Shown here one piece after another: positions 38,617 through 50,120 of a DNA stretch of 64,000 nt. Each line of letters starts with the position of its first letter. Within the stretch, counting starts at the first letter, position 1. The notes under the pieces are model-generated. The model had not been told where the DNA came from. It did no database searches and was given only the letters and a program-made list of their open reading frames with translations. Made by a program: the position numbers and the translations under genes. The DNA is from Saccharolobus shibatae B12. Lineage in GTDB: Archaea; Thermoproteota; Thermoprotei_A; Sulfolobales; Sulfolobaceae. The DNA is taken from positions 2,761,644 to 2,825,643 of the forward strand of contig NZ_CP077717.1 of NCBI RefSeq assembly GCF_019175345.1, in the 5' to 3' direction.

Positions 38617-39709
38617 AATTGCGCTAAAATCTCCCAGATCCAGAAGAAATTTTGAGCACACGCTAGCCAATAATATAAGAAGTGTTATAAAAGAAGGGAA
38701 AATATGGAGATCGCAAGGCGTATTATTTTTAGAAGTTAACGATGACAATAAGAACATAGAGGAGCTTAGTAAGGTATTTGGGATATCCTCCTTTTCACCA
38801 GTTATGTCGATTAAATCTTACAATAATAATTTAGAAGATATTATTAGCAAAGCTAAGGAAGTCTTTGCTGAAATAGTCAAAGGTAAGATTTTTGCTGTAA
38901 GAGCTAAAAGAATAGGTTCTCATAATTTTACCAGTTTAGATGTACAACGGAAAGTTGGTGAAGCTTTATATCCATTTTCCAGAGGAGTTAATCTAGAGAA
39001 TCCTGAAGTTGAGGTATTCATAGAAATTAGGAATGATATAGCGTATTTTTATCATAAAATTATTAAGGGCCCTAAAGGGTTGCCTGTTGGAGTAGCTGGA
39101 AAGACCGTTGTGTTGTTTTCTGGAGGAATTGATTCGCCCGTAGCCACATGGATGATGATGAAAAGAGGTTCAATTCCCATTATTTTAAACTTCAATTTAG
39201 GAGGAAGCGTACATAGGAAGTTTGTATTGGAAGAATTAAGTGTCCTTAGAAAATGGAGCGGAGGACATAAATTAGAACTATTTATCGTAAATGGTACAGA
39301 CGTGTTAATTAAATTATCGCAGATTGAGAAAAGAAATCGTGTGGTCATGTTAAAGCGAGTAATGTATAAGGTAGCTGAAAGGTTATGTAATAAGGCAAAC
39401 GCTAAATCGATAACCACCGGGGAATCTCTGTCACAAGTCTCATCACAAACTATGACTAATTTATACGTAACTGAATACGGGATAAAATATCCAATTTTTA
39501 GACCTTTAATTGGATTTGATAAAGAAGAGATTGTCGAACTTGCAAGGAAAATTGGAACTTATGAATATTCAATAAAACTCCCAGAATATTGTGCAATATC
39601 AGCTAAAGCTAGGACGTCTGTAGAACTTGATGAAGTACTAAAGGATGAGGAGAAACTAAACATTGATTACGAGAAAGTACTTGAAAACTCAGAGGTAATT
39701 GAAATATGA
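38588..39709 (+). CDS. thiI: tRNA 4-thiouridine / thiazole sulfurtransferase ThiI without rhodanese domain
   Basis: 373 residues. NFLD/THUMP RNA-binding domain (about 1-165) is followed by a PP-loop pyrophosphatase domain with SGGIDSP (178-184), which adenylates U8 of tRNA. The C-terminal rhodanese domain that carries the catalytic persulfide in E. coli is absent, as in many archaea; the Cys in KLPEYCAIS may act instead. Sulfur must come from another protein. ATG at 38588 lies inside the SWIM gene. The 3' end overlaps a C/D sRNA on the opposite strand. Confidence 0.92.
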   Translation: MLIIIRPSGEIALKSPRSRRNFEHTLANNIRSVIKEGKIWRSQGVLFLEVNDDNKNIEELSKVFGISSFSPVMSIKSYNNNLEDIISKAKEVFAEIVKGKIFAVRAKRIGSHNFTSLDVQRKVGEALYPFSRGVNLENPEVEVFIEIRNDIAYFYHKIIKGPKGLPVGVAGKTVVLFSGGIDSPVATWMMMKRGSIPIILNFNLGGSVHRKFVLEELSVLRKWSGGHKLELFIVNGTDVLIKLSQIEKRNRVVMLKRVMYKVAERLCNKANAKSITTGESLSQVSSQTMTNLYVTEYGIKYPIFRPLIGFDKEEIVELARKIGTYEYSIKLPEYCAISAKARTSVELDEVLKDEEKLNIDYEKVLENSEVIEI

Positions 39710-39765
39710 TCAGCCCTCACACGCGTACATCATTTATCAGTCCGGGGTTCTCACATCACCTAACC
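39708..39765 (-). ncRNA. C/D box guide sRNA
   Basis: On the minus strand the order is C box GTGATGT (39759-39753), 13-nt guide, D' box CTGA (39740-39737), 3-nt linker, C' box ATGATGT (39733-39727), 14-nt guide, D box CTGA (39713-39710). Box order, guide lengths and total size (about 55 nt) match archaeal 2'-O-methylation guides. The N+5 rule predicts methylation of G in a target reading TCCGGGGTTCTCA and of C in CCCTCACACGCGTA. The terminal stem is weak, as is common in Sulfolobus. It overlaps the thiI stop on the other strand. Confidence 0.78.
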
Positions 39766-39818
39766 ATAAATGACGAAGCTTGTTTCAGTCTTTTACCATT
39801 TAAAAAAGAGTAAAGATT

Positions 39819-40853
39819 CTATCCTAAAAGCTTATTCAAAAGAGAATCCAATGATTTTTTAGCATCCATAATACTCTTAGCCTTTTCTGGAGGATCCTTA
39901 AAGTAATAGTAACAAACCTCTTTTACAGCACCACCATAACCGTGTTGAGTTAGGAGTTTGGCAATTCTTATTAGATCTATTAAAGGAGCAACTGCGTTAA
40001 AAGAATCATATGTCTTCAGAGAAATATCAATTCTTACTGGGATCCCTATTCCATATAAGCCTTCAATTACCATATAACTTACTCTTCTATCTTTTAGAAA
40101 TTCCACATAATCAGATGTTCCAGCTACAACCTCAGCCCCGTTGGCGTACGAAGAGATAAGAGATGACTTTATACTTTTTTTAAGATCTTTTCTCCAATCT
40201 TCTAACGTAACTAATGCTTCAGTAGATCCAGCAATGTCTATCTGATAAGACTTTAAAACCCTTACACCTCTATTTTTTAAAAATTCTATTATTCCAGCGT
40301 GTGTAATAGTCCCCCCTATTTGACTTAATAAATCATCTCCTAGGATTACAAGACCTTTCTCCTTAAATTGATCTTTAAATTCCTTTGCAGTTGGAGAAGG
40401 AGTGGAGTTTATGAGAGAAGAACCAGCCTCTAATGAAGCCTTAGCATAAAAACTGCTCGCATTTACTGCTCCAGTAGGTAATAGATTTAATACTACATCT
40501 ACTTTCTCTTTCTTTAAGATATCAACTACATCAACCGGTTCCTCTTCAGATTCTTCAATAATGTTCGAAAGAACCCCAACTCTTCCATCTAGAGTAGGAC
40601 CTCTTATTACAATTACATCGCTCCTAACATCCACATACTTATCAACAACATTTGGTTTGGTAAATATTGCCTCCCTAAGCTTCCTATTTACCTTCCTCTT
40701 ATCGATATCAAAAGCAGCTACTACATCTATGTCATATGGCTTTATGGGAAGATCCAATATTCCATATATTTCCTTGCCGTTTTTAGCTAGTTCTATAGCT
40801 TGTACTAATGCAGAGGCCACATTACCTACTCCAATTAACGCAATCCTAACCAA
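39819..40853 (-). CDS. ino1: myo-Inositol-1(3)-phosphate synthase
   Basis: 344 residues. The NAD-binding [11 protein letters not shown] at the N-terminus and the central [14 protein letters not shown] are diagnostic of inositol-phosphate synthase, which turns glucose-6-phosphate into inositol phosphate for archaeal phosphoinositol ether lipids. The start is TTG at 40853, overlapping the nuoN stop by 8 nt, so it is the last gene of the complex I-like operon. The shorter length compared with the eukaryotic enzyme is normal for archaea. Confidence 0.92.
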   Translation of the reverse strand: MVRIALIGVGNVASALVQAIELAKNGKEIYGILDLPIKPYDIDVVAAFDIDKRKVNRKLREAIFTKPNVVDKYVDVRSDVIVIRGPTLDGRVGVLSNIIEESEEEPVDVVDILKKEKVDVVLNLLPTGAVNASSFYAKASLEAGSSLINSTPSPTAKEFKDQFKEKGLVILGDDLLSQIGGTITHAGIIEFLKNRGVRVLKSYQIDIAGSTEALVTLEDWRKDLKKSIKSSLISSYANGAEVVAGTSDYVEFLKDRRVSYMVIEGLYGIGIPVRIDISLKTYDSFNAVAPLIDLIRIAKLLTQHGYGGAVKEVCYYYFKDPPEKAKSIMDAKKSLDSLLNKLLG

Positions 40854-42240
40854 TCTGACTCACCAAAATCTGGAATACAATTGGAATAACTATACCTAAT
40901 ATTATACTTAAAATTGCCGAGACTACTGCAATGTCTCTTTCTGAGCTTTTTGTAACCTCAAACTCTCCTTCTCTAAATACTTCTCTAACTATAGGAACGT
41001 AATATCCAGCAGATATCGCACTATTGAGGACAGCAATTATGGTAAGCCAAGGATATGTAAATGAACTTTCGAATAAGAATAACTTACCCCAAAATCCAAA
41101 AAGCGGTGGTATCCCAAGTAAACTTAGTATAAGAATCACTATGGCAAAAGCTAATGGCTTATCTTGAGATGATATACCTCTAAGCCCAGAAATATCAGAA
41201 GTCCCAGATATTTTCTCTACGTGACTCACTATACCGAATAGACCTACTTGTGCTATTCCATATGCAAGAGACTGCACTAGAATACCGACAATAGCTATAG
41301 CTGGAGATATCGTGAACATCGCAAAACCTATTAAGATATACCCAACCTGAGTTATTGAACTAAATGAAAGTACTGCTGCAATATCTCTTCTTGAAAAAGC
41401 TGTTATATTTCCAACTAACATACTACCTATTGAAATAACTATGAATATAACTACCTCTACTATGTTAGGATCTGAGAGATATACTACTCTAAATAAAGGA
41501 ATTATACCTACAAGCTTACCAACGCTTGAAATGAACGCTACTGATATTCTATCAGCATCTGTGTAAACATCTGGTAACCAAGCTTGAAATGGAAAAGCTC
41601 CCATCTTAAATAGAAATGCTATTGAAATGAAAGATATAGAGAAAAGGAATAGATTTGGATAAAGTACAGACGTGGTAAATAGTAGCGAACCGGTTGAAAC
41701 TAAATACGAGGCAAAGCCGATTATCATGATCGAGCTTGACAACAGTCCCATAATAAGATATTTAATACCAGCATCAACTGACTTGTAGTCCTTTCTAAGC
41801 ATAGCTATTGCATAACTTGCAGCAGATGATATTGCCCAAGTAGTGAGAATAATAATAATATTGTTAGCAAAGGACATATAGAATAAACCTAGTAAGGATA
41901 ACAACATTAACGATAACATAGAGGAGCGTGTAGACCAGGATATTATATGATCTTTGCTCAATAAAATCGCAAGTAAACCTACGCTAAAAATGGTTATTGA
42001 AAAGAAATAGCCAGGTACATCTATAAATAAAGACTTAGAAAATAATGTATAGTTCACGATACCAGCCACCCAAGAGTAAATTAAAAACACTAGGCTAACC
42101 CCTACAAGTACTGCGGAAAGTATCAGCGATAATCTAAACCTACTTTCATTAACACCATTATCTATAAATAATACTGAGATTGAAGAAAATAAAATTAAAA
42201 TTGATGGTATTAAAATTGGTAAATAATAATCCAAGTTCAT
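40846..42240 (-). CDS. nuoN: NADH-quinone oxidoreductase-like subunit N
   Basis: 464 residues, about 14 membrane helices of the antiporter-like (Mrp/NuoLMN) family. [20 protein letters not shown] carries the conserved helix-7 Lys and discontinuous-helix Pro region; [13 protein letters not shown] and [13 protein letters not shown] follow. ATG 42240 is chosen over an upstream in-frame start (42297) because it gives a TAATG junction with the preceding gene. It is part of the membrane proton-pumping arm. Confidence 0.92.
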   Translation of the reverse strand: MNLDYYLPILIPSILILFSSISVLFIDNGVNESRFRLSLILSAVLVGVSLVFLIYSWVAGIVNYTLFSKSLFIDVPGYFFSITIFSVGLLAILLSKDHIISWSTRSSMLSLMLLSLLGLFYMSFANNIIIILTTWAISSAASYAIAMLRKDYKSVDAGIKYLIMGLLSSSIMIIGFASYLVSTGSLLFTTSVLYPNLFLFSISFISIAFLFKMGAFPFQAWLPDVYTDADRISVAFISSVGKLVGIIPLFRVVYLSDPNIVEVVIFIVISIGSMLVGNITAFSRRDIAAVLSFSSITQVGYILIGFAMFTISPAIAIVGILVQSLAYGIAQVGLFGIVSHVEKISGTSDISGLRGISSQDKPLAFAIVILILSLLGIPPLFGFWGKLFLFESSFTYPWLTIIAVLNSAISAGYYVPIVREVFREGEFEVTKSSERDIAVVSAILSIILGIVIPIVFQILVSQIG

Positions 42241-45200
42241 TATCCAATCACCCCGAACAGAACTAAAACAATAATTAAAAGTAAAACTATACCCCATGCA
42301 TATAACATAATATAGTCCCCAAGGATGTGGTCCTCTACCACGTTATAGATTCTCGAGCCAAAGTTTATCACAGATTTAGGTAGTCTCTCATTTAGCCCTA
42401 TATCGATAACCCCTCTCTCAAAGTTATTGAATAAAGCATTGGCGAAACCTTTGAAGAGATACCCAAATTTGTCAAAACCTGGATTTACATACCAACCATA
42501 GTATGCAAAATCTATTAGAGGCATTATAGAACTTAAGTTTAAACGTCTAGTATACACGGCAAAGGCGATTATCCAACCTATTATAGATAATATTAAACTA
42601 ATGAAATCTATATCTGAAAGTTGTATAACATTGAAGAAAGTCGCCAGATTAAAGTAAAGTACGCCTAGTATGATTGATGCCAATATTAAGAATCCAGGGC
42701 TTATAACCATCAAAGTACTCAAGTGCCCATGTTCATGAGTATCATGTTCCTCACCCTTCCATAAGAACGTTCTAGCAATATATCTTAATATATATATTGC
42801 GCCTAGGAATTCGAGAATTATATACAAGTAAAATATGGTAGATGAAGCACTACTAACTAAATTACCTATGATATTGTGGGCCCAAAATCCTATTAAAGGT
42901 GGCAAATTAGCTAGGTTTAGCGCAGCAATTAGTTGTAGAACAAACACAGAAGGAATTTCCTTGTATAATAATGGTTTCGAAGCTACATACCTACTTTCTG
43001 TATAATGTATTACGGAACCAGCGTTCATGAAGAGAGATGCCTTATAGATTCCATGTGCAAACATCTGTATAAGTCCTACTATTATTCCCAAACTTACGTT
43101 TCCAAGTAAAGCACCTAAAGAAGACGAGAATATCATTAGCGATATTTGATCTGCCGTAGAATAAGCTAAAATTACCTTTTGTTCATTCGAAGCTAGAGCG
43201 TTAACACTTGTATATAATGCCGTAAATAACGTTATTCCCACCATTATTGCGAAGAATAAATAAGTGTTTGTATTTACGGGTATAAATTGATAAGTAAGGA
43301 ATGTAAGGATAGCTCCTAAATTAACCATGGTAGCTGCATGTATTAGAGCACTGACTGGCGTTGGACCAGTCATAGCGGTTAATAGCCATTGAGTGAAAGG
43401 AAATTGTGCACTCTTAGCAAGCCCCCCTAAAAAGAATATTAACAATATTAACCACCCTTCTGGACCTGAAGCTACAGAAGATAATGCAGAAAATACTGTA
43501 GATAATATATTTGACATAGGATACAAGATATAATTGTAACTTGATAGTGAAAGCAAATAACCTAATACTGCCAATAAGCCAACATCACCTACACGAGTGA
43601 AAATTAAAGCTCTGATTCCACTAGTTGTTGGTTTGGAAATGTTTTCAATTCCAAATATTCTTCTTCCAAAATCTCCAACTACATTCCTTTCATTATCATC
43701 TAACCAATAGCTAATTAGACCATAGGAGGCTAGGCTAGTTCCCTCCCATCCCGCAATAAATAGTAGAACATTATTAGCTAATACAACAGATAGCATTGAT
43801 GTTACGAAGAGCCCAAAGAACCCCCAGTATCTTCTTAAAACGTTATCCTCTCTCATATATCCTATGCTATATAATGCTATAAAGAATGATAGTGAAGACA
43901 CGAAAAGGGATAAAATAGATTGAAGCAAGTTCGCACTAAATTGTAAATAACCAAATGAGTATGATAATTGGGGATGCCCGAATAACGGTTGCCCTAAATT
44001 ATTAACTAGCAATAACGCGGATAAGACCATTGAAATACCTATTGTTAATACCACTATTGCTCCTCTCAAATCTTGATTTAATGACTTCGGAGTTATTAGC
44101 GAAATTAATGAACCTATAACAGGTAAGAATGCTATTAGTGGTAAAATTATAGAATTTGAAAACAATAATGTAAACGTTAAAGACGGAGATATATACTGAG
44201 GAATAAAGAAGGTAATTATACTAACTACTCCAATCAATAGCATTGGGATTGAATACTCTTTTAGATTGTCAAGATTCTTATTTTCCTTTTTGCCAGCATA
44301 AACAGTCTTGAATAAGTAACCTATATACGCTGAAGAAGTACCTATTGCAATCATTATAAAGGCTACTATCACTATAAACCCTGCTAATCCTATCTTATCT
44401 AATATCGTACCTACCGAAAATATTAATAACGCTTCGCTTATCAAACCAATTGTTGGAGGTAGACCTAGTAGATTTAAAGTACCTATAAACGCCATCGTGG
44501 AATGAAGAGGGGAAGATAGATAAAGTCCACCTAATTTTTCAATATTCCTTTCATTTAGTTCAGTTATTGATGCACCAGCACTCATGAATAGGATAGCTTT
44601 TCCGAATCCATGAGAAACATAGATTAGGATACTTGCCAATATTCCTAAAGGTAATGAGATAATAGAAGTTGATAGTCCTCCTAAAAAGGCGATGGAAGCA
44701 CCTAATAACATATAACCCATTTGAGAAACACTTGAATACGCTAAGAATCTCTTGAAGTCTTTTTGGGCCAACGCGTTAATTCCGCCGTAAATCATTGTTA
44801 TAAGGGCCCATACTATAAATAGAGGGGCTATGAAGGACATAGTGGGGAATAGATAATAGTAAATGATAACTACGAATATTCCTAAACCCACCATATTTGG
44901 ACTTAATAGTACTGAAATAGGAGTTGGAGCTTCACCATGAGCGTAAGGTAACCATATATTAAAACCAGCCTGAGCACCTTTTATAAACATTCCAATAACT
45001 GCTATTATAAATACTAAAATAGAGTAAGGTATCATGGAATAATTCGCAAAAGTATAAGCATCCGTATAAATATTCATAGAACCTGAAGTAAGACCTATTA
45101 TTATAATTGAAGCCAAGAGCAGTATTGTACCAATATGCGTCCATATAAAATACATAAGGCTTATTCTACGTCTATCACCATACCCGTAAAGTGCTATTAG

Positions 45201-45626
45201 CAAAAATGACGAGATTAGTGAAATCTCCAAAAATATGTATAGCTCCAATAGATTAGTTGATAGTACAGTATACAGCATGGAAAGACCAAATAAAGTGTAT
45301 AAAGCGTAGTAAAGACCCCAATTATATTTGTTTTCTTCCTTGAACTTATGTTCCATGTATCTTAAGGAGTATATAGTAGTTAGCAATGTAACTATTAGAA
45401 TAGTTATTATAAATGGATAATTGAGATTGTTTATAACTATTCCAAAATCTTCTATATATTTTGAGACAAAAATGTATTCATAACTACCTTTTAAAAATAA
45501 AAATGGAACGTTTATAGCTATCGACAGTAGGCTTACAATAAATGAAGCTATTCTTGATCTAATAAAAAATATTGAGACTGCCAATATAAATGAAATTATC
45601 AATAATATAAAAGAGAAATAAATCAT
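42240..45626 (-). CDS. nuoL: Fused antiporter-like subunits NuoM-type + NuoL-type of complex I
   Basis: 1128 residues, about twice a normal subunit. The first half (about 1-480) has [13 protein letters not shown] (helix-5 Glu), [19 protein letters not shown] (helix-7/8 region) and [14 protein letters not shown]. The second half (about 490-1128) restarts with a NuoL-like N-terminus ([13 protein letters not shown]) and has [36 protein letters not shown] and [13 protein letters not shown], ending with the NuoL lateral-helix region. Two complete proton-channel modules are thus in one chain. The reading frame runs uninterrupted through the junction. It overlaps nuoN by 1 nt. Confidence 0.9.
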   Translation of the reverse strand: MIYFSFILLIISFILAVSIFFIRSRIASFIVSLLSIAINVPFLFLKGSYEYIFVSKYIEDFGIVINNLNYPFIITILIVTLLTTIYSLRYMEHKFKEENKYNWGLYYALYTLFGLSMLYTVLSTNLLELYIFLEISLISSFLLIALYGYGDRRRISLMYFIWTHIGTILLLASIIIIGLTSGSMNIYTDAYTFANYSMIPYSILVFIIAVIGMFIKGAQAGFNIWLPYAHGEAPTPISVLLSPNMVGLGIFVVIIYYYLFPTMSFIAPLFIVWALITMIYGGINALAQKDFKRFLAYSSVSQMGYMLLGASIAFLGGLSTSIISLPLGILASILIYVSHGFGKAILFMSAGASITELNERNIEKLGGLYLSSPLHSTMAFIGTLNLLGLPPTIGLISEALLIFSVGTILDKIGLAGFIVIVAFIMIAIGTSSAYIGYLFKTVYAGKKENKNLDNLKEYSIPMLLIGVVSIITFFIPQYISPSLTFTLLFSNSIILPLIAFLPVIGSLISLITPKSLNQDLRGAIVVLTIGISMVLSALLLVNNLGQPLFGHPQLSYSFGYLQFSANLLQSILSLFVSSLSFFIALYSIGYMREDNVLRRYWGFFGLFVTSMLSVVLANNVLLFIAGWEGTSLASYGLISYWLDDNERNVVGDFGRRIFGIENISKPTTSGIRALIFTRVGDVGLLAVLGYLLSLSSYNYILYPMSNILSTVFSALSSVASGPEGWLILLIFFLGGLAKSAQFPFTQWLLTAMTGPTPVSALIHAATMVNLGAILTFLTYQFIPVNTNTYLFFAIMVGITLFTALYTSVNALASNEQKVILAYSTADQISLMIFSSSLGALLGNVSLGIIVGLIQMFAHGIYKASLFMNAGSVIHYTESRYVASKPLLYKEIPSVFVLQLIAALNLANLPPLIGFWAHNIIGNLVSSASSTIFYLYIILEFLGAIYILRYIARTFLWKGEEHDTHEHGHLSTLMVISPGFLILASIILGVLYFNLATFFNVIQLSDIDFISLILSIIGWIIAFAVYTRRLNLSSIMPLIDFAYYGWYVNPGFDKFGYLFKGFANALFNNFERGVIDIGLNERLPKSVINFGSRIYNVVEDHILGDYIMLYAWGIVLLLIIVLVLFGVIG

Positions 45627-45627
45627 T

Positions 45628-45915
45628 TTATTCCACCTCCAGTTTATCTTTTTGCCTATAATACAAGAGAACAGCTGCGAACGCGACTACAACTTCTGTT
45701 AAGGCCATACCTATTGCGAAAAGGGAAAATATTACAGGCTTGTAGACCATACCTACGACACTGGAATAGGAGAAAACAAATAAAATTGACGCATTTAAGA
45801 TAATTTCGGACGATAATAATACTCGGATAATATTTGATGTTGAGGATAGACCATATATGCCTATCCCTATCAAGAGACCAGATATTATGATACCTAATAA
45901 ACCAAGATCCATCAT
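45628..45915 (-). CDS. nuoK: NADH-quinone oxidoreductase-like subunit K
   Basis: 95 residues, three membrane helices, with Glu in [13 protein letters not shown] (helix 2) and [14 protein letters not shown] (helix 3), the conserved charged positions of NuoK/MrpC. ATG 45915 (a second ATG follows at once); 1 nt before the fused gene start. Part of the membrane arm. Confidence 0.93.
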   Translation of the reverse strand: MMDLGLLGIIISGLLIGIGIYGLSSTSNIIRVLLSSEIILNASILFVFSYSSVVGMVYKPVIFSLFAIGMALTEVVVAFAAVLLYYRQKDKLEVE

Positions 45916-45917
45916 TT

Positions 45918-46421
45918 CTAATCCCTCCTAGCTAAAGCTATTGCTTCAATTAAAGTAGTTAATAGAGCTACGATAAGTATAATCAATGGGAACCAATAGT
46001 TTTCTAAAAGATCATTAGCTAATATCTGGAAATTAATTGGTTGCAACGTTGATGGAGAAACTTTAAAATTGGATATAAAAATTGTAATTAAGAATAGAAG
46101 AGTTACTGCTCCTCCGGCCAATATCCCTAATGATCCTCTACGAATCCTAACTTCTAAATCCTTAAACATGACTAGGGAAATAGCTAGGAAAGTTACAGTC
46201 GCTCCCACGTAAAGAAGAATGTGAAACACTGAGTATATGCCATAAGTTGAAGGTGCTTCTAACGCTATTAGTGCAGCTATGCTTAAACCTAGAAATGCTA
46301 GGCTTACTGCACCATAAAATACGTTCTTAGCTCTGACAATGTATATCGAAAACGCTATAGCCATAATCCCAAAAAATGCAAACAATATATATTGTATTAT
46401 TTCACTCGTCTGCAGGTACAT
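45918..46421 (-). CDS. nuoJ: NADH-quinone oxidoreductase-like subunit J
   Basis: 167 residues, five predicted helices. It has the NuoJ pattern [20 protein letters not shown] and [20 protein letters not shown] (conserved Tyr-Val-Gly-Ala in helix 3, which undergoes a pi-bulge shift in other complexes). It overlaps the nuoI 3' end by 20 nt. Confidence 0.92.
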   Translation of the reverse strand: MYLQTSEIIQYILFAFFGIMAIAFSIYIVRAKNVFYGAVSLAFLGLSIAALIALEAPSTYGIYSVFHILLYVGATVTFLAISLVMFKDLEVRIRRGSLGILAGGAVTLLFLITIFISNFKVSPSTLQPINFQILANDLLENYWFPLIILIVALLTTLIEAIALARRD

Positions 46422-46905
46422 ATTTTATCCCCCTCTTCTCATCTACTACTGCTTTTACTTTTCTCACTGGCTTATTTTCTAGGGGAACCTCATCTACATC
46501 TACGTTAAATCTATCAGGGTCAAAAATTAGTTGTTTTCTAGAATTAAAAACGAGATCATGAACTTTAGTTTCTTTTAACGCATCCACTGGACATACGTCT
46601 ACACAGAAACCACAGAAGACACACCTACCATAATTTATTTGAGGGAATTTCTTTCCACTTTGCGTTACCATTTTCATAGCATCTGCTGGACATATTAATG
46701 CACATAAAGTACAGCCTATACATACATCTTTGTAAAGTCTAATCATTCCTCTATAACCAGTAGGAAGACTGAGACTATCCTCTGGGTATTGCAGCGTTAT
46801 TCTCTGAGGTTTTACGAAATACTTTATACCCGTAACTATCGACTGTATATGTTCTGCAAATAGACTTGCTATATTTTCTTTCTTATATTCTTTCACCTTA
46901 TCCAT
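46402..46905 (-). CDS. nuoI: NADH-quinone oxidoreductase-like subunit I (2x 4Fe-4S)
   Basis: 167 residues from ATG 46905. Two tetracysteine motifs bind clusters N6a/N6b: Cys62/65/68/72 ([12 protein letters not shown]) and Cys95/98/101/105 ([12 protein letters not shown]). An in-frame start at 46968 exists but lies inside nuoH, so 46905 is preferred (13-nt overlap). It wires electrons from the missing or unlinked input module to the quinone site. Confidence 0.93.
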   Translation of the reverse strand: MDKVKEYKKENIASLFAEHIQSIVTGIKYFVKPQRITLQYPEDSLSLPTGYRGMIRLYKDVCIGCTLCALICPADAMKMVTQSGKKFPQINYGRCVFCGFCVDVCPVDALKETKVHDLVFNSRKQLIFDPDRFNVDVDEVPLENKPVRKVKAVVDEKRGIKYVPADE

Positions 46906-47951
46906 AAATAACCCACCACCACACCTAATATTAAGGAAGCTAAGGCAAGAGGGAAGAAATACTTCCAACTCCCCCTTAGAGCCTGATCTATCCTATACCT
47001 TCCATAAACCGCTCTAAGAAAAACAGCAAAAAATACTATTATTGCGGCTTTGAAAACAGTAAATACTGCACCTGCAAATCCAGTAAATGGTAACCAACCA
47101 CCTAAAAACAAGTCCACAAAAAGAATTGCATAAACTAAATTCGCTACATAAGAACCCGCCATGGTTAACACAAATAGAAAACCACTATATTCAGTGTAAG
47201 GACCTATAACTAATTCAGTTTCAGCTTCAACTATTTCAAATGGAAATCTTGAAGAACCTATTAACATTGCAACTAAGAAAACGAATGCCGCAATAGGATT
47301 AGCTATAAATCCTGGTATTCCAGAAGTCACGATCTTAACGACATCGAGTGTATGGTACTCTAATGCTAATGCAAGTGTGGAAATTATTATTAGAACGTCA
47401 TAAGATACTGACAGATAAGCTTCCCTTATAGATCCTACTATAGCAAACCTATTGTTAGTATTCCATGCTAAGAATATGACAAGGATTGGGTATAGAGATT
47501 CCAATGCAATTATTCCTATCAAATTGTACTCGATAAGGTATGGAACTAAAACGCCTTGATGAATTTGGCTATCATAAAATATACTATGGTACACTGATAA
47601 TATGGAACCTTGAGCTGGAATAGTGGAAATTGGAAGAAGAGACATGGGCAAAAATGCAAATATCAAAACTAGAACCGGAGATAGTGCATAAAGCGTTTGA
47701 TTTACTCCATTAGGAATTATTATCTCCGAGAAGACAAATTTTATAGCGTCTGCAAATAGCTGAAGTATGCCTCCTAATCGTTTGGATGCATAGTAAGGAC
47801 CATATCTAAGTTGAACTATAGCTGCTGCTTTTCTTTCAAACCATATAGTGACTAAAAGAAAAATTAGAGTGAATATTAGACCCGGGAAAATTACGGTTAA
47901 GAAAAATGAAGGATAAAAGAAATAATATTGTAAAGCGGAGAGAACACTCAT
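46893..47951 (-). CDS. nuoH: NADH-quinone oxidoreductase-like subunit H
   Basis: 352 residues, about eight membrane helices. [23 protein letters not shown]-type segment ([15 protein letters not shown]) and the acidic [20 protein letters not shown] loop are NuoH signatures that form the quinone chamber entrance. ATG 47951 overlaps the nuoD stop by 1 nt. Confidence 0.95.
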   Translation of the reverse strand: MSVLSALQYYFFYPSFFLTVIFPGLIFTLIFLLVTIWFERKAAAIVQLRYGPYYASKRLGGILQLFADAIKFVFSEIIIPNGVNQTLYALSPVLVLIFAFLPMSLLPISTIPAQGSILSVYHSIFYDSQIHQGVLVPYLIEYNLIGIIALESLYPILVIFLAWNTNNRFAIVGSIREAYLSVSYDVLIIISTLALALEYHTLDVVKIVTSGIPGFIANPIAAFVFLVAMLIGSSRFPFEIVEAETELVIGPYTEYSGFLFVLTMAGSYVANLVYAILFVDLFLGGWLPFTGFAGAVFTVFKAAIIVFFAVFLRAVYGRYRIDQALRGSWKYFFPLALASLILGVVVGYLWIR

Positions 47952-49183
47952 TACCTATCCGCCTCCGGAGGGAAATAATCTAAACTACCGTAAATCGAAA
48001 CTAAATCAGCATATCGGGAACCTTTACATAACTCCTTAAAAACATATATTAACCTATAAGAGGGAGTTATCATTCTCAATCTATAGGGCTTAGGAGAACC
48101 GTCACTTACTACATAGTATGCTAGTTCTCCTCTTCCAGCCTCAACTCTAGATATAGCTTCACCCTTAGGTGGTCTAAATGAAGCGTAATAGCCTGGCAAT
48201 ACAATACGTCTATATGTTTCCCAATACTTCTTAAGTCTAGTAGGAGGTATCTGTTTAAAGAACCTATCTGATAAAATATTACCCTCTGGTATATTCTTTA
48301 TTATCTGCTCTAATATTCTCATACTTTGTTCGATTTCTTCTAATCTTACTAAACCTCTTGCTAGACCATCTCCCTCTTTATATACGGGAATCTCAAAGTC
48401 TAACTTATCATAAGCTCCATACGGTTCTATCTTTCGAACGTCATAGTATACTCCAGATGCTCTTAAATTAGGCCCAACAGCACCCCACTTGATAGCGTTT
48501 TCTTTACTCATTACTCCAACATTTTCGAGCCTTGCTCTAATTGATGGATTGTAAAAGAAGATTTTTTTCCAATCTTCCAGCCTTCTGCGCTGATATGAAA
48601 TGGCCTTTAAGGTCATATCTTTTATTTCTTGCGATATATCTCTTCTAACTCCACCCGGTATTACATACGAATTAGTAACTCTTGCTCCCGTTAATGCTTC
48701 CAATATGGTAACCCACACTTCTCTATCTCCAAAACCCCACATAAACCCAGTAGAATGACCTAAGAATATCGACAAAATACCTAATCCATAGAGGTGGCTA
48801 GCTATCCTATTTACCTCTGCTGCAAAACTTCTCAAGTACTGTGCCCTTTCTGGGACGTCAACTCCTAAAATCTTTTCTACCGCAATAATATAGCCTAAAT
48901 TCATATGTATAGAATCTAAAATTGCTGGTCTCTCTACTAAAGGTATAAGATGCATGTAATTTCTATTTTCTGAAAGTTTTTCCACCGTCCTATGAACATA
49001 GCCTACGTCTAAGTCTACATCCTCTATGATATCTCCATTTAATTTTACAAATATCCTCATATGACCAGAACCGGGATGTTGTGGACCTACATTAAGCTCC
49101 CCTTGAATTGGTATAAACTCCACAGACATCCCAGTAGCTGCTAGTAGTTGCTCTTGTACTTCATTCTGTGGTTGGCTTGTCAA
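47951..49183 (-). CDS. nuoD: NADH-quinone oxidoreductase-like subunit D (49 kDa)
   Basis: 410 residues, related to hydrogenase large subunits. [36 protein letters not shown] and the C-terminal [19 protein letters not shown] identify it. The usual quinone-site His and Tyr positions appear intact by eye, and Ni-binding CxxC motifs are absent, so it is complex I, not hydrogenase. The frame starts at TTG 49183, overlapping nuoC by 23 nt; ATG 49129 is an alternative that would remove 18 residues. Confidence 0.94.
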   Translation of the reverse strand: MTSQPQNEVQEQLLAATGMSVEFIPIQGELNVGPQHPGSGHMRIFVKLNGDIIEDVDLDVGYVHRTVEKLSENRNYMHLIPLVERPAILDSIHMNLGYIIAVEKILGVDVPERAQYLRSFAAEVNRIASHLYGLGILSIFLGHSTGFMWGFGDREVWVTILEALTGARVTNSYVIPGGVRRDISQEIKDMTLKAISYQRRRLEDWKKIFFYNPSIRARLENVGVMSKENAIKWGAVGPNLRASGVYYDVRKIEPYGAYDKLDFEIPVYKEGDGLARGLVRLEEIEQSMRILEQIIKNIPEGNILSDRFFKQIPPTRLKKYWETYRRIVLPGYYASFRPPKGEAISRVEAGRGELAYYVVSDGSPKPYRLRMITPSYRLIYVFKELCKGSRYADLVSIYGSLDYFPPEADR

Positions 49184-49655
49184 CGAAAATCCCCTCCAAC
49201 TTAATCTTAAATGATTTTCTTAATGGATATACTCCTTCAAAATCCTCATCCAAGAAAAATCTCCTAAGGTCTGGATGACCCTCAAACCTAATTCCCAACA
49301 TCTCATAGGTTTCCCTTTCTCCAGTCCAGGCACTTTCAAATATTGAATATAATGAAGGCAAAGAAGGATCTTTATACGTTACTGTTGTTCTTAAGGCTAA
49401 TATTATTTTGGCCAGATCCAAATTTGAGTATGAAGATATGTGATAAACCACCTCTAGTTTCTCTTGCTCAGGATAATCTATGCCAGTTACTGCTTTAACG
49501 TGATCGAACCCAAAATTTTTTAAGTGGTTTGCTACATCTTTCATAATTTTCTTATCAGGCACAATCACAGTTATTCGTCTATCATTTTCAATTTTAACTT
49601 GACATTTAAACTTAGTCTGTAAATCATTTATAAGACTTTTTAACTCTTCGCTCAT
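49161..49655 (-). CDS. nuoC: NADH-quinone oxidoreductase-like subunit C (30 kDa)
   Basis: 164 residues. [30 protein letters not shown] and the signature [20 protein letters not shown] define NuoC. ATG 49655 overlaps the nuoA stop (ATGA) and has GGGAG just upstream, so it is preferred over GTG 49670. NuoB, which normally sits between A and C, is absent here. Confidence 0.94.
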   Translation of the reverse strand: MSEELKSLINDLQTKFKCQVKIENDRRITVIVPDKKIMKDVANHLKNFGFDHVKAVTGIDYPEQEKLEVVYHISSYSNLDLAKIILALRTTVTYKDPSLPSLYSIFESAWTGERETYEMLGIRFEGHPDLRRFFLDEDFEGVYPLRKSFKIKLEGIFVDKPTTE

Positions 49656-50041
49656 CTTCTCATCTCCCACTGATATAATAAATTAATTTGTTTAATGGCG
49701 TAATATAGAACAGGATACATCAAAACAATAAACACCACAATTATCAATAGCAAATCCCTGAAAGCTACTACTGTCGTGTAATAGTCAGAGAATGAAATCG
49801 GAAGTAATAATACAATTATTGGCTCTAAAGTAACATAAAGTAATAAATAACCATAATATTGTAAGGGGAACCAAAGTCTTCCTAAACCTGTTGGAATATT
49901 TCCTGCCTCAAATCGACTAACCTTTAAGGGGTTAGGCTTCGATGGAAGTACTAGCAGCAAGAACTTGTAAAGACCGTATCCAGCAGCCAGAAAAGCTACA
50001 ATGGGAATCCCAAATCCTAAAATGGCCTGTGTAAATGACAT
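49652..50041 (-). CDS. nuoA: NADH-quinone oxidoreductase-like subunit A
   Basis: 129 residues, three membrane helices. The loop [26 protein letters not shown] matches the NuoA P-x-x-(S/Y)-E-x-G pattern, and the acidic LEP in helix 2 is present. It begins the complex I-like operon under a TATA box at 50066-50074. Confidence 0.93.
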   Translation of the reverse strand: MSFTQAILGFGIPIVAFLAAGYGLYKFLLLVLPSKPNPLKVSRFEAGNIPTGLGRLWFPLQYYGYLLLYVTLEPIIVLLLPISFSDYYTTVVAFRDLLLIIVVFIVLMYPVLYYAIKQINLLYQWEMRR

Positions 50042-50065
50042 CGCATGTGTATATAAAAGATGATC

Positions 50066-50074
50066 ATTTAAATA
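50066..50074 (-). promoter_or_regulatory. TATA box of the nuo operon
   Basis: On the minus strand TATTTAAAT, centred about 29 nt before the nuoA ATG at 50041, predicts a start near 50044 and a nearly leaderless mRNA for the whole nuo-ino1 operon. Confidence 0.55.
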
Positions 50075-50120
50075 CTCTTCGTTAAAAAGTTACAGTTAAA
50101 AGTTGAATACTAAAGGAAAG

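Noticed and set aside
47951-49183. Reading nuoD as a hydrogenase large subunit
   Set aside because: The N- and C-terminal CxxC nickel-binding pairs are absent and the gene lies in a nuo operon.
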